A stretch of DNA of 64,000 nt from UBA1672 sp051967755 (GTDB lineage: Bacteria; Pseudomonadota; Alphaproteobacteria; Micavibrionales; Micavibrionaceae), in assembly GCA_051967755.1 (NCBI GenBank), contig JBQDYD010000007.1, forward strand, positions 48,689-112,688, written 5' to 3'. Every line of letters begins with the position of its first letter. The first letter of the stretch is position 1. A program made the position numbers and the translations under genes. The notes under the pieces were generated by a model. The model had not been told where the DNA came from. It made no database searches and was given only the letters and a program-made list of their open reading frames with translations. Below are positions 1 through 8,632 of the stretch, in pieces.

Positions 1-479
1 CCGACAATCACTGCATTGGCAAAGATAACCAAATGCCGTGGCATATCTCTGATGATTTAAAACGCTTTAAGGCGCTCACCATGGATCACCCCGTCATTAT
101 GGGACGTAAAACATTCGAATCGATCCTGGGGTATTTGAATAAACCACTTCCCGGGCGTGAGAACATCGTCATTACGCGATCAGAATACGAAACCCCGCAT
201 GATGCCCACATCCATAACTCCCTACAGGACGCAATTTCCAAGGCTAAGGAAATCGCACAAGCACATAATCGCGATGAGATCTTTATCATTGGCGGTGCGC
301 AGATTTACACCCAAGCCATGGATTACGCGCAGCGCCTGCATTTAACCAAAGTGCATAAATCGGTTGAGGGGGATGCTTTCTTCCCTGAATATAATGCAGA
401 TGACTGGAGAGAGGTTAATCGCGAAGACCACATGGAACATGATCCGCCGTTTAGCTTCATCACCCTAGAGCGTCGATAA
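1..479 (+). CDS. folA: Dihydrofolate reductase, 5'-truncated by window edge
   Basis: The enzyme reduces dihydrofolate to tetrahydrofolate with NADPH in the cytoplasm, supplying one-carbon metabolism. The open frame runs off the left edge: codons from position 3 already read DNHCIGKDNQMPWH, the DHFR N-terminal substrate-binding loop, so the ATG at 33 is an internal methionine and not the start. The MGRKTFESI segment (NADPH-binding) and the GGAQIY motif follow, and the C-terminus appears complete at 479. The stop overlaps the 3' end of the convergent mrp gene by 20 bases. Position beside hflK-hflC-Do matches alphaproteobacterial gene order. Confidence 0.95.
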   Translation, partial: DNHCIGKDNQMPWHISDDLKRFKALTMDHPVIMGRKTFESILGYLNKPLPGRENIVITRSEYETPHDAHIHNSLQDAISKAKEIAQAHNRDEIFIIGGAQIYTQAMDYAQRLHLTKVHKSVEGDAFFPEYNADDWREVNREDHMEHDPPFSFITLERR

Positions 480-1551
480 GCATCCTAGAAATCTCATTCA
501 ACTTCGCTGCGCTCTCCGCCGCGTCTTCCTGCAAAACAATCGGGTTCCCCTGATCGGCATGAACACGCACATCCATTGACAATGGCAACGCGCCCAAAAA
601 CGGAATCCCCAGTTTCTTGGCTTCGGCCTCACCACCGCCATGGCCGAAAATATGTTCTTCATGGCCGCAATTGCTGCAGATATGTGTGCTCATATTCTCA
701 ACCAGCCCCAAAACGGGCACGCCTGTTTTCTCAAACATCTCTACCGCGCGCCGCGCATCAATCAATGCGATATCCTGCGGCGTTGTTACAATCACCGCAC
801 CGCTGACCTTTACCTTTTGCGCCAAGGTCAGTTGTACATCCCCTGTACCGGGGGGAAGATCAATGACCAGATAATCAAGCGGATCGTCTTTTGTGCCCCA
901 ATCCACATCGCGCAACATTTGATAAAATGCGGTTTGCACCATTGGCCCGCGCCATACCAACGCCTTCGTAGAGTCTGCGATAAAGCCGATCGACATAATT
1001 TTCAGACCATGTTTTTCTGCAGGGATAAGCTGTTTTTTATCATTTAGCTGCGGTTTATAAGCCTCATCGCCCATCATGACAGGCTGCGAGGGGCCATATA
1101 TATCAGCATCCAGAAGGCCGACTTTTTTACCGTACGTATTCGCCAATGATGCGGCAATATTCGCGGAAATAGTCGACTTACCGACGCCGCCCTTCCCCGA
1201 TGCCACAACAATTATGTTTTTGGCAGGCACATCAACAGGCGGGTTCTTATTCATACCGTGCGGGTCGTTGGCTTGCGCGCGCGGCTTTGAGGGCGGGGGC
1301 GAATCACCTGCCGCCTTTTCTGCCGTCAAAATTGCGGTCACCTTATGAACGCCTGAAATGGATGAAACTGTCTTTTCAACATCTTGTCGTACCCCTTCCA
1401 ATTCCGCACCTTTGGCCGGATCAACAAGGATCGGGATAATGACATGTCCATGCACATCTATTTGCAGGCCTGAGACCATCTTTTTATCAACGATACCGCG
1501 CAGAGATTTAAAAATTTTCTTCTCCAGAGCTAAGTCGGCAGTTTTACTCAT
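460..1551 (-). CDS. mrp: Mrp/ApbC-family P-loop ATPase, Fe-S cluster carrier
   Basis: Scaffold/carrier ATPase for iron-sulfur cluster delivery in the cytoplasm. About 100 N-terminal residues form a DUF59/MIP18-like domain (LEKKIFKSLRGIVDKKMV...). A Pro-rich linker follows, then the deviant Walker A GKGGVGKST, the switch segment DADIYGPSQP, and the CSNCGH pair of cysteines that binds the cluster. I start at the ATG at 1551 (MSKTADLAL, 363 residues) with AGGTAAAG upstream. A longer frame to 1620 adds 23 residues without family resemblance and would overlap the divergent hflK control region. Converges on folA. Confidence 0.93.
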   Translation of the reverse strand: MSKTADLALEKKIFKSLRGIVDKKMVSGLQIDVHGHVIIPILVDPAKGAELEGVRQDVEKTVSSISGVHKVTAILTAEKAAGDSPPPSKPRAQANDPHGMNKNPPVDVPAKNIIVVASGKGGVGKSTISANIAASLANTYGKKVGLLDADIYGPSQPVMMGDEAYKPQLNDKKQLIPAEKHGLKIMSIGFIADSTKALVWRGPMVQTAFYQMLRDVDWGTKDDPLDYLVIDLPPGTGDVQLTLAQKVKVSGAVIVTTPQDIALIDARRAVEMFEKTGVPVLGLVENMSTHICSNCGHEEHIFGHGGGEAEAKKLGIPFLGALPLSMDVRVHADQGNPIVLQEDAAESAAKLNEISRMLIDALG

Positions 1552-1645
1552 GTCTTTACCTATTTTCCGATTGTTATACTTGCTTTCCGATAGAAAAGAG
1601 ATATTGTTACCCAATACCAAACGTCAACAAGAAAAGTGGATATTT

Positions 1646-2806
1646 ATGTCTCATAATAACGATTCAGGCAAAAAAAGAGGAAATCCATGGGGCAATTCCT
1701 CTGATGGTGATGACAGAAGACGTAAACGCGATAACCCTTGGGGCAATCAAGGTGGTGGCGGCAATCGCGGCGGCGGTGGTCGTGGTAATGACCCGAAAGA
1801 TTTTGACGATATCATTAAAAACGCACAAGAAGGCCTGCGTGATATCTTGCCCGGAAACATGAATGGTGGATTTGCTGTTCTTTTGCTGATTGCGATTGTA
1901 ATCCTGTTATGGCTTGCTAGCGGTTTCCACATCGTAAACCCCGGTGAACATGGCGTTATCCAAAGATTCGGTGCGTGGTCTCGTACACAGGTTAATGAGG
2001 GGCTTGGCTATCACTTACCTGCACCGATTGAGACAATCCAAAAAGTAAACGTGAATCAACAACGAAGCATGACCATCGGTTACACCGAAAATGTTCCGTA
2101 TCGTCGCGGCAATAACACAACAGTAAAACAAGCCGTTCATGATGAGAGTTTAATGCTGACCTCTGACAGAAACATTGTTGACCTTCAGATGGCCCTTCAA
2201 TGGGACATCAAATCGGCCGAGGATTACCTGTTTGAAATCCAAGATCAGGAAAACACAATCAAAAAAGTCGCGGAAAGCGCGATCCGTGAAGTTGTCGGGC
2301 AGACAGACATGTTCCCGATTATCACAACAGGAAGAACGCAGATTGAATCCAAAGTGAAAGAAATTATACAAACGAACTTGGATGAATATAATTCAGGTGT
2401 GAACATCAAGCAGGTCTTGATCCAAAAGGCCGAAGTCCATCCAGACGTTCAACAAGCATTCCAAGATGTGCAGTCCGCACGTCAGGATGCAGAGGACACA
2501 GAAAACGTTGCACAAGCACACCGCGAAAGAATTCTTCCGGAGGCGCGTGGTCAGGCAATCAAACTACTTCAGGAAGCCGAAGCCTATAAGCAGTCAAAAA
2601 TTGCACAAGCAACTGGTGACGCGGAACGTTTCCGATCAATATACGAAGCATATCTTAGCGGTAAAGACGTAACCAAAGAGCGTATCTACATTGAAACAAT
2701 GGAAGAAGTTCTCGGTAACGCCGAAAAAATTATCATGGATAATGGTAACTCTGGTGTTGTGCCATATCTGCCGCTTAATGAATTAAAAACGAAAACGCAG
2801 AAATAA
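1646..2806 (+). CDS. hflK: HflK, SPFH-domain subunit of the HflKC membrane complex
   Basis: Together with HflC it forms a membrane complex that surrounds and modulates the FtsH protease. The 386-residue protein has a Gly/Asn/Arg-rich low-complexity N-terminus (residues 1-50), one membrane segment at about 74-92, then the SPFH/band-7 domain (HIVNPGEHGVIQRFGAW) and a helical region rich in Ala/Glu/Gln. I start at ATG 1646 (MSHNNDSGKK); upstream in-frame codons back to 1358 overlap mrp and resemble no HflK. hflC follows 12 bases downstream, so the two are co-transcribed. Confidence 0.95.
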   Translation: MSHNNDSGKKRGNPWGNSSDGDDRRRKRDNPWGNQGGGGNRGGGGRGNDPKDFDDIIKNAQEGLRDILPGNMNGGFAVLLLIAIVILLWLASGFHIVNPGEHGVIQRFGAWSRTQVNEGLGYHLPAPIETIQKVNVNQQRSMTIGYTENVPYRRGNNTTVKQAVHDESLMLTSDRNIVDLQMALQWDIKSAEDYLFEIQDQENTIKKVAESAIREVVGQTDMFPIITTGRTQIESKVKEIIQTNLDEYNSGVNIKQVLIQKAEVHPDVQQAFQDVQSARQDAEDTENVAQAHRERILPEARGQAIKLLQEAEAYKQSKIAQATGDAERFRSIYEAYLSGKDVTKERIYIETMEEVLGNAEKIIMDNGNSGVVPYLPLNELKTKTQK

Positions 2807-2818
2807 CGGAGAAAAATA

Positions 2819-3778
2819 ATGAATATCAAAGTCGTCTCTTTATTTATTCTTCTGGCTGCCGCCTTAATTGTTGGCTCTCAGAGCTTTTTTACAGTTGATC
2901 AGACCAAGCAAGCGCTTGTCCTGCAACTTGGTCAGCCCCGTGGTGAACCAAGAGGCCCGGGTCTTCACTTTAAATTACCATTTGTACAGGATGTTCGCTA
3001 TTTCGACAGCCGCGTCCTATCTATCGACCCGCAAGCAGAGCCTGTTGTTATCTCAAGCTCTCATGTTGATGTTCCGAAAACAATCGCGCAACAAGACAAA
3101 GAAGATGAAGAAGCACAAGCTGTGGATGCAGGCCCTAGTATTGAAAGCGTTAGTGGTGAACCGATCATCGTTGACACTTTCGCCAGATACAAAATTACAG
3201 AACCACTTCAATTCATGAAAACTTTGGGTACCGTTCGTAATGCAAATGCACGTATTGAAAGTATCTTGAAAGGGTCAACGCAAGCGGTTCTTGGTAAAAC
3301 GACATTGGGTGAAATCCTGTCAGATGAGCGCACAAACATCATGTCGCTTATCCGTACACGCGTGAATGAAAAAATTCAGGACGATGAACTTGGTATTGAG
3401 CTTGTTGATGTGCGTATTGTGCGTGCGGATTTAACAAATGAATTGCGTGCCTCAACTGTACGTCAGATGAAATCAGAGCTGAACGAACGTGCCACAGAAC
3501 GCCGATCAAAGGGTGAAGAGCGCGCACTTGAAATCAGATCAACCGCAGAAAAAGAGAAAACCATTCTTCTTGCCGAAGCGAAACGTGATGCCGAGATACT
3601 AAAAGGGGAAGGCGATAAAGAAGCCATCCGCACATATGCCAAAGCATTCAATGTTGATAAAGAGTTCTATTCATTTATCCGTTCAATGGATGCGTATAAG
3701 AAAACAATGGCAAATCCGGAAACCCGCTTAATACTCTCCCCCGACAGCGAGTTTTTCAAGCACTTTAAAGATAAGTAA
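2819..3778 (+). CDS. hflC: HflC, SPFH-domain partner of HflK
   Basis: Second subunit of the HflKC complex controlling FtsH. The 319-residue protein has an N-terminal signal anchor (about residues 5-22), the SPFH core beginning FFTVDQTKQALVLQLGQP, and a long Glu/Lys/Arg-rich helix (residues 210-270) typical of the family. A 30-residue acidic insertion (residues 85-115, QQDKEDEEAQA) interrupts the SPFH core. A Shine-Dalgarno GGAG lies 8 bases before the ATG. Operon: hflK – hflC – Do protease. Confidence 0.95.
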   Translation: MNIKVVSLFILLAAALIVGSQSFFTVDQTKQALVLQLGQPRGEPRGPGLHFKLPFVQDVRYFDSRVLSIDPQAEPVVISSSHVDVPKTIAQQDKEDEEAQAVDAGPSIESVSGEPIIVDTFARYKITEPLQFMKTLGTVRNANARIESILKGSTQAVLGKTTLGEILSDERTNIMSLIRTRVNEKIQDDELGIELVDVRIVRADLTNELRASTVRQMKSELNERATERRSKGEERALEIRSTAEKEKTILLAEAKRDAEILKGEGDKEAIRTYAKAFNVDKEFYSFIRSMDAYKKTMANPETRLILSPDSEFFKHFKDK

Positions 3779-3804
3779 AACGTGAAATAAAGGAGTATAA
3801 ACCC

Positions 3805-5292
3805 ATGCGAATTGCTCACCTAACGATGGCATTTTGCCTGACACTCACTGTGTTTGTTTCTGATGCTCACATCGCACTTGCGAAAGATGCTGACGTACAG
3901 ACAAAAGTCGTCAAAATGATTCCTGCCAGTTTTGCGGATCTTGCCGAAACACTCTCCCCGGCGGTGGTTAATATCTCATCCACGCAGAAAACAATGGTGC
4001 CGGAAGATTTCCCGGAAATGCCACAATTCCCCGAAGGCTCCCCTTTTGAAGACTTTTTTGAAGAGTTTATGCGTCGTCGTGGCGGCGGAATGCCTTCTGT
4101 GCCGGCTTCCTCACTGGGGTCAGGTTTTATAATTGATGCCCAAAACGGATATATCGTAACCAACAATCATGTTGTGCGCGATGCAGAAGATATCCGCATT
4201 ACATTTTCAAATGACCAAACAGTTGATGCGGAATTAATCGGAACTGATGACAAAACCGACATCGCCGTTCTAAAAGTTGATACTGCAAATTTACAGCTAA
4301 CTGCTGTGCCATTGGGCGATAGCGACGTGCTACGTGTTGGTGATTGGACATTGGCGATCGGTAACCCGTTTGGGCTTGGCGGCTCTGTTACGGCTGGTAT
4401 CGTATCGGCGCGTGCCCGCGATATTAACTCCGGCCCTTATGATGATTATCTGCAAACAGATGCATCTATTAACCGCGGTAACTCAGGCGGCCCCCTCTTT
4501 AATATGAGCGGAGAAGTTATTGGCATTAACACAGCCATCTTTAGCCCGACAGGCGGATCAGTCGGAATTGGTTTTGCCATTCCTTCTGCACTGGCAAAAC
4601 CTGTGATTAATCAAATCATCAAATACGGACGCACGCGCCGCGGCTGGTTGGGTGTGCGCATTCAAACCGTTACGGATGAAATTGCCGAAAGCCTTGGCCT
4701 TGAAGAAACCTCAGGCGCACTGGTGGCAAGCGTGAACGAAAAAGGCCCGTCGAAAAAGGCAGGTTTACAAGCCGGAGACATTATTCTGGAATTAGACGGT
4801 CAGGGCATTAAAGAAATGAAAATGCTTCCCCGTATCGTTGCAGAACATGACATTGGCAGCACTTCAGAGCTGACCTATTGGCGTGATGGTAAAAAACATA
4901 AAACCCAAGTCGTCATTGGTGAGCTTGAAAAAGCCGAAGAAGAAGGGCTTTTAACAGCCGCGCCGAAATCCGAAGGAACCGGTGTTGATGTTGATAGTGT
5001 TGGCTTCACACTAAAGCCAATGGAAGACGCCCTTCGTGATGAATACATGATCCCTAATACGGTTAACGGTGTTGTCATCAGTAAGGTTGACCCCATGTCA
5101 GAGGCAGGTAAAAAAGGCCTGATGGAAGGTAATGTTATTGTTGAGATCAACCAACAAACTGTGAAAGAGCCTCAGGAGATTATCGACATTATTGATAAAG
5201 CAAACGCAAACGCACGAAAGTCTGTTTTGCTTCTGATCAATGATCAAGGCAATGTAAGGTTCGTGGCCTTGCGCCTTTCACCTTCCGAATAA
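3805..5292 (+). CDS. degP: Do/DegP-like periplasmic serine protease (HtrA family)
   Basis: Periplasmic quality-control protease. The 495-residue precursor has a signal peptide (about residues 1-26), a trypsin-like domain with the full triad (His122 in VTNNHVV, Asp152 in KTDIAVLK, Ser227 in RGNSGGPL), and two PDZ domains (about 275-365 and 400-490). The sequence AAAGGAG precedes the ATG. It closes the hflK-hflC-degP operon, a standard alphaproteobacterial arrangement. DegQ or MucD would be equally valid names. The terminator for this operon lies inside the convergent neighbour. Confidence 0.94.
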   Translation: MRIAHLTMAFCLTLTVFVSDAHIALAKDADVQTKVVKMIPASFADLAETLSPAVVNISSTQKTMVPEDFPEMPQFPEGSPFEDFFEEFMRRRGGGMPSVPASSLGSGFIIDAQNGYIVTNNHVVRDAEDIRITFSNDQTVDAELIGTDDKTDIAVLKVDTANLQLTAVPLGDSDVLRVGDWTLAIGNPFGLGGSVTAGIVSARARDINSGPYDDYLQTDASINRGNSGGPLFNMSGEVIGINTAIFSPTGGSVGIGFAIPSALAKPVINQIIKYGRTRRGWLGVRIQTVTDEIAESLGLEETSGALVASVNEKGPSKKAGLQAGDIILELDGQGIKEMKMLPRIVAEHDIGSTSELTYWRDGKKHKTQVVIGELEKAEEEGLLTAAPKSEGTGVDVDSVGFTLKPMEDALRDEYMIPNTVNGVVISKVDPMSEAGKKGLMEGNVIVEINQQTVKEPQEIIDIIDKANANARKSVLLLINDQGNVRFVALRLSPSE

Positions 5293-5299
5293 AGGAAAT

Positions 5300-6235
5300 T
5301 TATTTAGAGATAATTTGAGAAGCCTTGGCCTTTGTCAGGGCTTCTTTTTTTGCCCGCTTCATATTGATGCGCTCTCTCGTAAACAAGAAGATCCCCGAAC
5401 CGATGATAATCGCGCCCCCTACTATCTTAAAAAAGTCAGGAATATCACCGAATAAAAAATAGCCAAAGCCCAGTGCAAAGATAATCTGCACATATTGATA
5501 AGGCGCCAATACAGCCGCCTGCGCAAGCGTGAAGCTATACGCGATGGTAAGCATCGCCGCGCCATATGCCGCGCCCATAAAAATCATCATCAGATAAAAT
5601 GAAACAGAAAAGTCATAATTAATATGACCGCCGCTATAGATTAACAGCCCCGTCACAAGACACACAAACGGCCAGAACGCAAAAGATAACAAACCATGTA
5701 CACGTCCGATATAGCGCGCAAGAACACTGGAGGTGGAAAATGTAAACACGCAGACAAACGCATAGAGATGCTCTTGCTGCAGATCAACAAATCCCGGGCG
5801 GTAAGCAATAAACGCGCCCAAAAAGCCCAGAAAAATCGACAGAATTCTAAACTTCCCTATCTCTTCCTTAAATAAAACCGCCCCTAAAATAGTCACGACA
5901 AACGGGACCAGAAAGAAGATTGTATAGGCATCAACAATCGGAATTTTGCTAATCGCCATAAGGGAGAAGCTTGTATTTGTGGCGATTAACATTCCGCGAA
6001 GGAATTGCCATTTTACCGTGCGCGCATTCACAAGCTGCTTCACACCGCCCATAAACGGCGTGAGCGCGACAATCAACAGCCCCCCGCAGATACCCTGCCA
6101 TAACAGAATGTCCGTGATCTCATAGGTTTGAGACATATATTTTCGCAAACCATCACTGATTGAAAAGCACGCAAATGCAAAAATAGAGAGCGCGATGGCC
6201 TTGCCGGTCTGTTCTTCAGTCTGAGCCACAGCCAA
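5300..6235 (-). CDS. EamA-family (DMT) inner-membrane transporter
   Basis: A 311-residue protein with about ten hydrophobic segments and two EamA repeats, typical of drug/metabolite exporters; substrate unknown. The probable start is the TTG at 6235, preceded by the purine-rich AAGAGAAGAAAGAT. The next in-frame ATG would remove the first membrane helix. The C-terminus is Lys-rich and cytoplasmic. It is divergent from miaA and convergent with the Do protease (7 bases between stop codons). A second EamA protein is encoded at 17688-18614. Confidence 0.85.
   Translation of the reverse strand: MAVAQTEEQTGKAIALSIFAFACFSISDGLRKYMSQTYEITDILLWQGICGGLLIVALTPFMGGVKQLVNARTVKWQFLRGMLIATNTSFSLMAISKIPIVDAYTIFFLVPFVVTILGAVLFKEEIGKFRILSIFLGFLGAFIAYRPGFVDLQQEHLYAFVCVFTFSTSSVLARYIGRVHGLLSFAFWPFVCLVTGLLIYSGGHINYDFSVSFYLMMIFMGAAYGAAMLTIAYSFTLAQAAVLAPYQYVQIIFALGFGYFLFGDIPDFFKIVGGAIIIGSGIFLFTRERINMKRAKKEALTKAKASQIISK
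5318..5351 (+). terminator. Rho-independent terminator of the hflK-hflC-Do operon
   Basis: A 10-bp stem (AGAAGCCTTG at 5318-5327 with CAGGGCTTCT at 5336-5345, one G·T pair) has an 8-base loop and is followed by seven T. It sits inside the 3' coding end of the convergent EamA gene, so those bases serve as both codons and terminator. Confidence 0.85.
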
Positions 6236-6282
6236 ATCTTTCTTCTCTTTTGATGGGCGATGTGATTATAATCCGCGCTATT

Positions 6283-7209
6283 ATGGCGAAAAATACCGAT
6301 AAAAAAACAATACACATTATTGCCGGCCCTACCGCAAGCGGAAAATCGGCCAAGGCGATAGAGCTTGCCGAGAAACTGGATGGCATCATTATCAATTGTG
6401 ATTCCATGCAAATCTATGACGGCCTGCACATTCTAACGGCGCAGCCGCCCGAAGAAGACCTGTCACAAGTCCCGCACATGCTCTATAGCCACCTGCATCC
6501 AAACGAAACATGCTCTGCCGGGAATTGGCGTGAAATCGTTGAACCCCTGATCCATGAAGTTTTAAACCAAAATAAAACGCCTATTATTGTCGGCGGATCA
6601 GGTCTTTATATTAAGGCACTGACTGACGGGCTATCCCCTATTCCTGATATTCCGCAAGACGTTCGCGATGCCACGATGGAATTGCATGGAAAACTCGGCA
6701 ATCCCGCCTTTCATGAAGAGCTGAAAAAACGTGACCCTGTAATGGCAGAGCGTTTTCACCCCTTTCACACTGCGCGTCTTGTTCGCGCATGGGAAGTGTT
6801 AGAAGCCACAGGACAAAGCCTGTCTGAATGGCAAAAAAAGGAACGTATAGGCCCGCCGGAAGACTGGGCATTTGACATTGATATCATCATCCCTGAGCGC
6901 CCGGTGCTCCATCAGCGTTGCAATGATCGATTTTTATGGATGCTGGATAACGGCGCATTAGAGGAAACCGAACATTTCTCCAAACGCGTGGATGATGGTG
7001 AGGTGCACTATAATGTACCGCTCTTAAAGGCACTGGGGTACAGAGAGTTGCTCTCTTATATAAAAGGTGAGGTCAGCAAAGAAGACGCCATAGACAAATC
7101 GCAGGCACGCACAAGACGTTATGCAAAACAACAAGTCACTTGGTTTAGAAATCAGATCCTACTTGCATCAACAGGTGATGCAGGCAGTTCGAACCAATCA
7201 CTTTCATAG
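6283..7209 (+). CDS. miaA: tRNA dimethylallyltransferase
   Basis: Transfers dimethylallyl to A37 of tRNAs reading UNN codons. The protein (308 residues from ATG 6283, MAKNTDKK) has the P-loop AGPTASGKS, the DSMQIYDGLHILTAQP segment, and VGGSGLYIKAL, all diagnostic of MiaA. An upstream TTG at 6250 is possible, but the family normally starts just before the P-loop. No clear Shine-Dalgarno is visible. In alphaproteobacteria miaA commonly precedes ilvI/ilvH, as here. The 3' end overlaps the convergent small membrane protein by 58 bases. Confidence 0.93.
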   Translation: MAKNTDKKTIHIIAGPTASGKSAKAIELAEKLDGIIINCDSMQIYDGLHILTAQPPEEDLSQVPHMLYSHLHPNETCSAGNWREIVEPLIHEVLNQNKTPIIVGGSGLYIKALTDGLSPIPDIPQDVRDATMELHGKLGNPAFHEELKKRDPVMAERFHPFHTARLVRAWEVLEATGQSLSEWQKKERIGPPEDWAFDIDIIIPERPVLHQRCNDRFLWMLDNGALEETEHFSKRVDDGEVHYNVPLLKALGYRELLSYIKGEVSKEDAIDKSQARTRRYAKQQVTWFRNQILLASTGDAGSSNQSLS

Positions 7210-7712
7210 GTGCGCATACCGTATTTAAATTTGTCACTGTAATATTTAAACAGGGTTACCTCGACGCGAAACGCCACAATATCAATCTCTTCCAAGCCTT
7301 GGCGTTGCTTATATTTATTGATATTACGTTCTAAGCTAAGGAAGTACGGCTTTACATCTGCCTTTTTTGAGCGACACTCATGAGACGCAATTTTATTTTT
7401 TTCAACGACGGAGTGCCCGCCCCCCAAAGATGTAGGGTCTGCCTTTTTAACTGTATCCACCGAGCCATCAGATGTGCGATATTCAATTTTTATCAAGGAA
7501 CTGTCTAAAAACGGATCATTATGACCAAATCGTAAACCGTCATAAAATACGACTTCGTTATTAGTGGGGTTACAGATCGTAATATCCAGCTTCTTGGCGT
7601 TACTAAATGTCATCGTAAAACGCGCCAAGCTGTATGTGCTTACCCATACTGCAATATAGGCAACAACCATAAAAACCAGATAGCCACTTAAAAACCAATA
7701 AAATCGTCTCAT
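7152..7712 (-). CDS. Single-pass membrane protein, unknown function
   Basis: I do not recognise the family. From ATG 7712 it has 186 residues: a basic N-terminus, one membrane helix at about residues 7-27, and a beta-rich exterior domain with two cysteines (DITICNP and SHECRS), ending in YGMRTYESDWFELPAS. A GTG 36 bases upstream (7748) is an alternative start. Its 3' end overlaps miaA by 58 bases on the opposite strand, which is more overlap than usual. Confidence 0.6.
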   Translation of the reverse strand: MRRFYWFLSGYLVFMVVAYIAVWVSTYSLARFTMTFSNAKKLDITICNPTNNEVVFYDGLRFGHNDPFLDSSLIKIEYRTSDGSVDTVKKADPTSLGGGHSVVEKNKIASHECRSKKADVKPYFLSLERNINKYKQRQGLEEIDIVAFRVEVTLFKYYSDKFKYGMRTYESDWFELPASPVDASRI

Positions 7713-7812
7713 TAATATGACCCCACAGGCATAATACGGATCAAACACACCCCGACATAATACATATTATATACGCCATAACAAAATATCTTGTGCGCAC
7801 GTCCCATCGAAA

Positions 7813-8078
7813 GATTCGGATTAATTCAAAAAATCACAAAAAATAAGGCAGAATTGATTCCTTTTTTGCTTTCTTTTTACAAACGAGTCGTATAAAAGTT
7901 TGCGCAACTTTCGTAAAAACATCAGTCAAACATACGCACAATAGTTACCCACACTTTGTGGATAACTACCATACCCTATTGGATTCACAAAATTTTTCCG
8001 AAACACAGCTGTGAACAACCTAAGGCATTGAAAAATATAGAAAAAACCAAACAAAATGCTTGATAACAAAGCAGAATC
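7813..8078. other. DnaA-box and GANTC cluster, oriC-like region
   Basis: This AT-rich, gene-free segment holds an inverted pair of DnaA boxes: TTACCCACA at 7945-7953 (one mismatch) and TGTGGATAA at 7957-7965 (a perfect box on the minus strand), 3 bases apart. A further one-mismatch box TGTGAACAA lies at 8010-8018 and CTATCCACA at 8409-8417. Five GANTC sites (7813, 7856, 7885, 7982, 8074) occur in 266 bases where about one is expected by chance. This could be a replication origin or a DnaA/CcrM-regulated promoter region. The neighbouring genes are not the usual oriC markers, so confidence is low. Confidence 0.3.
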
Positions 8079-8096
8079 GATGCATATTTAAATCAT

Positions 8097-8486
8097 TCAA
8101 GGATACATTCCTTAAACGGTAGGTTTACCTACCAACGGGTGACCAAACCTCGTGCATAGCACCTTTCACTACTTAGGTTTTGAATGTTTGTTATGAAAGT
8201 GATCAGAATGGTTATTCGAGAAGGTTAAGTCTAAACGTTTCTTGGATTTTAAGTCTGCCCTTCGGGAGCGCTTAATATCTCAAGTCACGAACCAGGGTAG
8301 TAAAATATTTTGGTCTGTTTTGATAGTTGGAAGACACAACAGATAGGACGAAGGATGGAAGTTGATCACATGATTGCTTCCCTTGAGGATAGCCTCCTCA
8401 CGAAGCCTCTATCCACACCTTCATCTTTGTATCTGTCAAAGGATATGAACAAAAGCTTCTCTAGGGCAACTTAGAGGAGCTTTTTT
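8097..8486 (+). ncRNA. Structured noncoding RNA of unknown family (about 390 nt)
   Basis: No protein frame explains this stretch, but it folds into successive hairpins: GGTAGG/CCTACC (8118-8133), AAACCT/AGGTTT (8145-8180) enclosing GTGC-ATA-GCAC, TTAAG/CTTAA (8249-8275) closing CCC-TTC-GGG, GGAAG/CTTCC (8357-8381), GGATAG/CTATCC (8387-8414), CTTTG/CAAAG (8425-8441) and a final terminator. A weak sigma-70-like promoter, TTGATA at 8060 with CATATT 17 bases later, would set the 5' end near 8097. I do not find tmRNA tag codons, RNase P core sequence or SRP motifs. The 5' end is inferred. Confidence 0.5.
8454..8486 (+). terminator. Rho-independent terminator of the unidentified RNA
   Basis: A 10-bp stem AGCTTCTCTA (8454-8463) with TAGAGGAGCT (8472-8481, one G·T pair) and an 8-base loop is followed by T6. 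It lies upstream of the ilv leader, so it ends a separate transcript. Confidence 0.85.
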
Positions 8487-8548
8487 GTTATGCCGCTTTC
8501 TACACAAATTTCCTTGCACAAAAAAATTCTGTCGGTTAGGTTGCAAAT

Positions 8549-8632
8549 ATGAATAAGATTTTGAACAACATCGCTGTCGTACTTGTACTGCTAGTCGTCC
8601 TGCTAGTCGGGGCCCGAGGGGTGCATGCATAG
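8549..8632 (+). CDS. ilv operon leader peptide (27 residues)
   Basis: An attenuation leader too short for ordinary gene finding. From ATG 8549 it encodes MNKILNNIAVVLVLLVVLLV followed by GARGVHA and a TAG at 8630-8632. Fifteen of 27 residues are Val, Leu or Ile, with eleven consecutive Val/Leu codons (10-20). Upstream TTAGG gives a plausible ribosome site. Ribosome stalling here when branched-chain aminoacyl-tRNA is short would control the attenuator at 8662-8690 and hence ilvB. Confidence 0.9.
   Translation: MNKILNNIAVVLVLLVVLLVGARGVHA

Noticed and set aside
1358..1645. In-frame N-terminal extension of hflK
   Set aside because: It overlaps mrp on the other strand, has no HflK-like composition, and a normal HflK start (MSHNND) lies at 1646.
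8097..8486. tmRNA, RNase P RNA or SRP RNA
   Set aside because: I looked for tag-peptide codons, a T-loop sequence, the RNase P core GAGGAAAGTC and the SRP GGAAGCAGCC motif on both strands and saw none.
8436..8630. Minus-strand reading frame of 64 codons
   Set aside because: It is the antisense shadow of the terminator and leader peptide; Arg/Leu-rich with no ribosome site.
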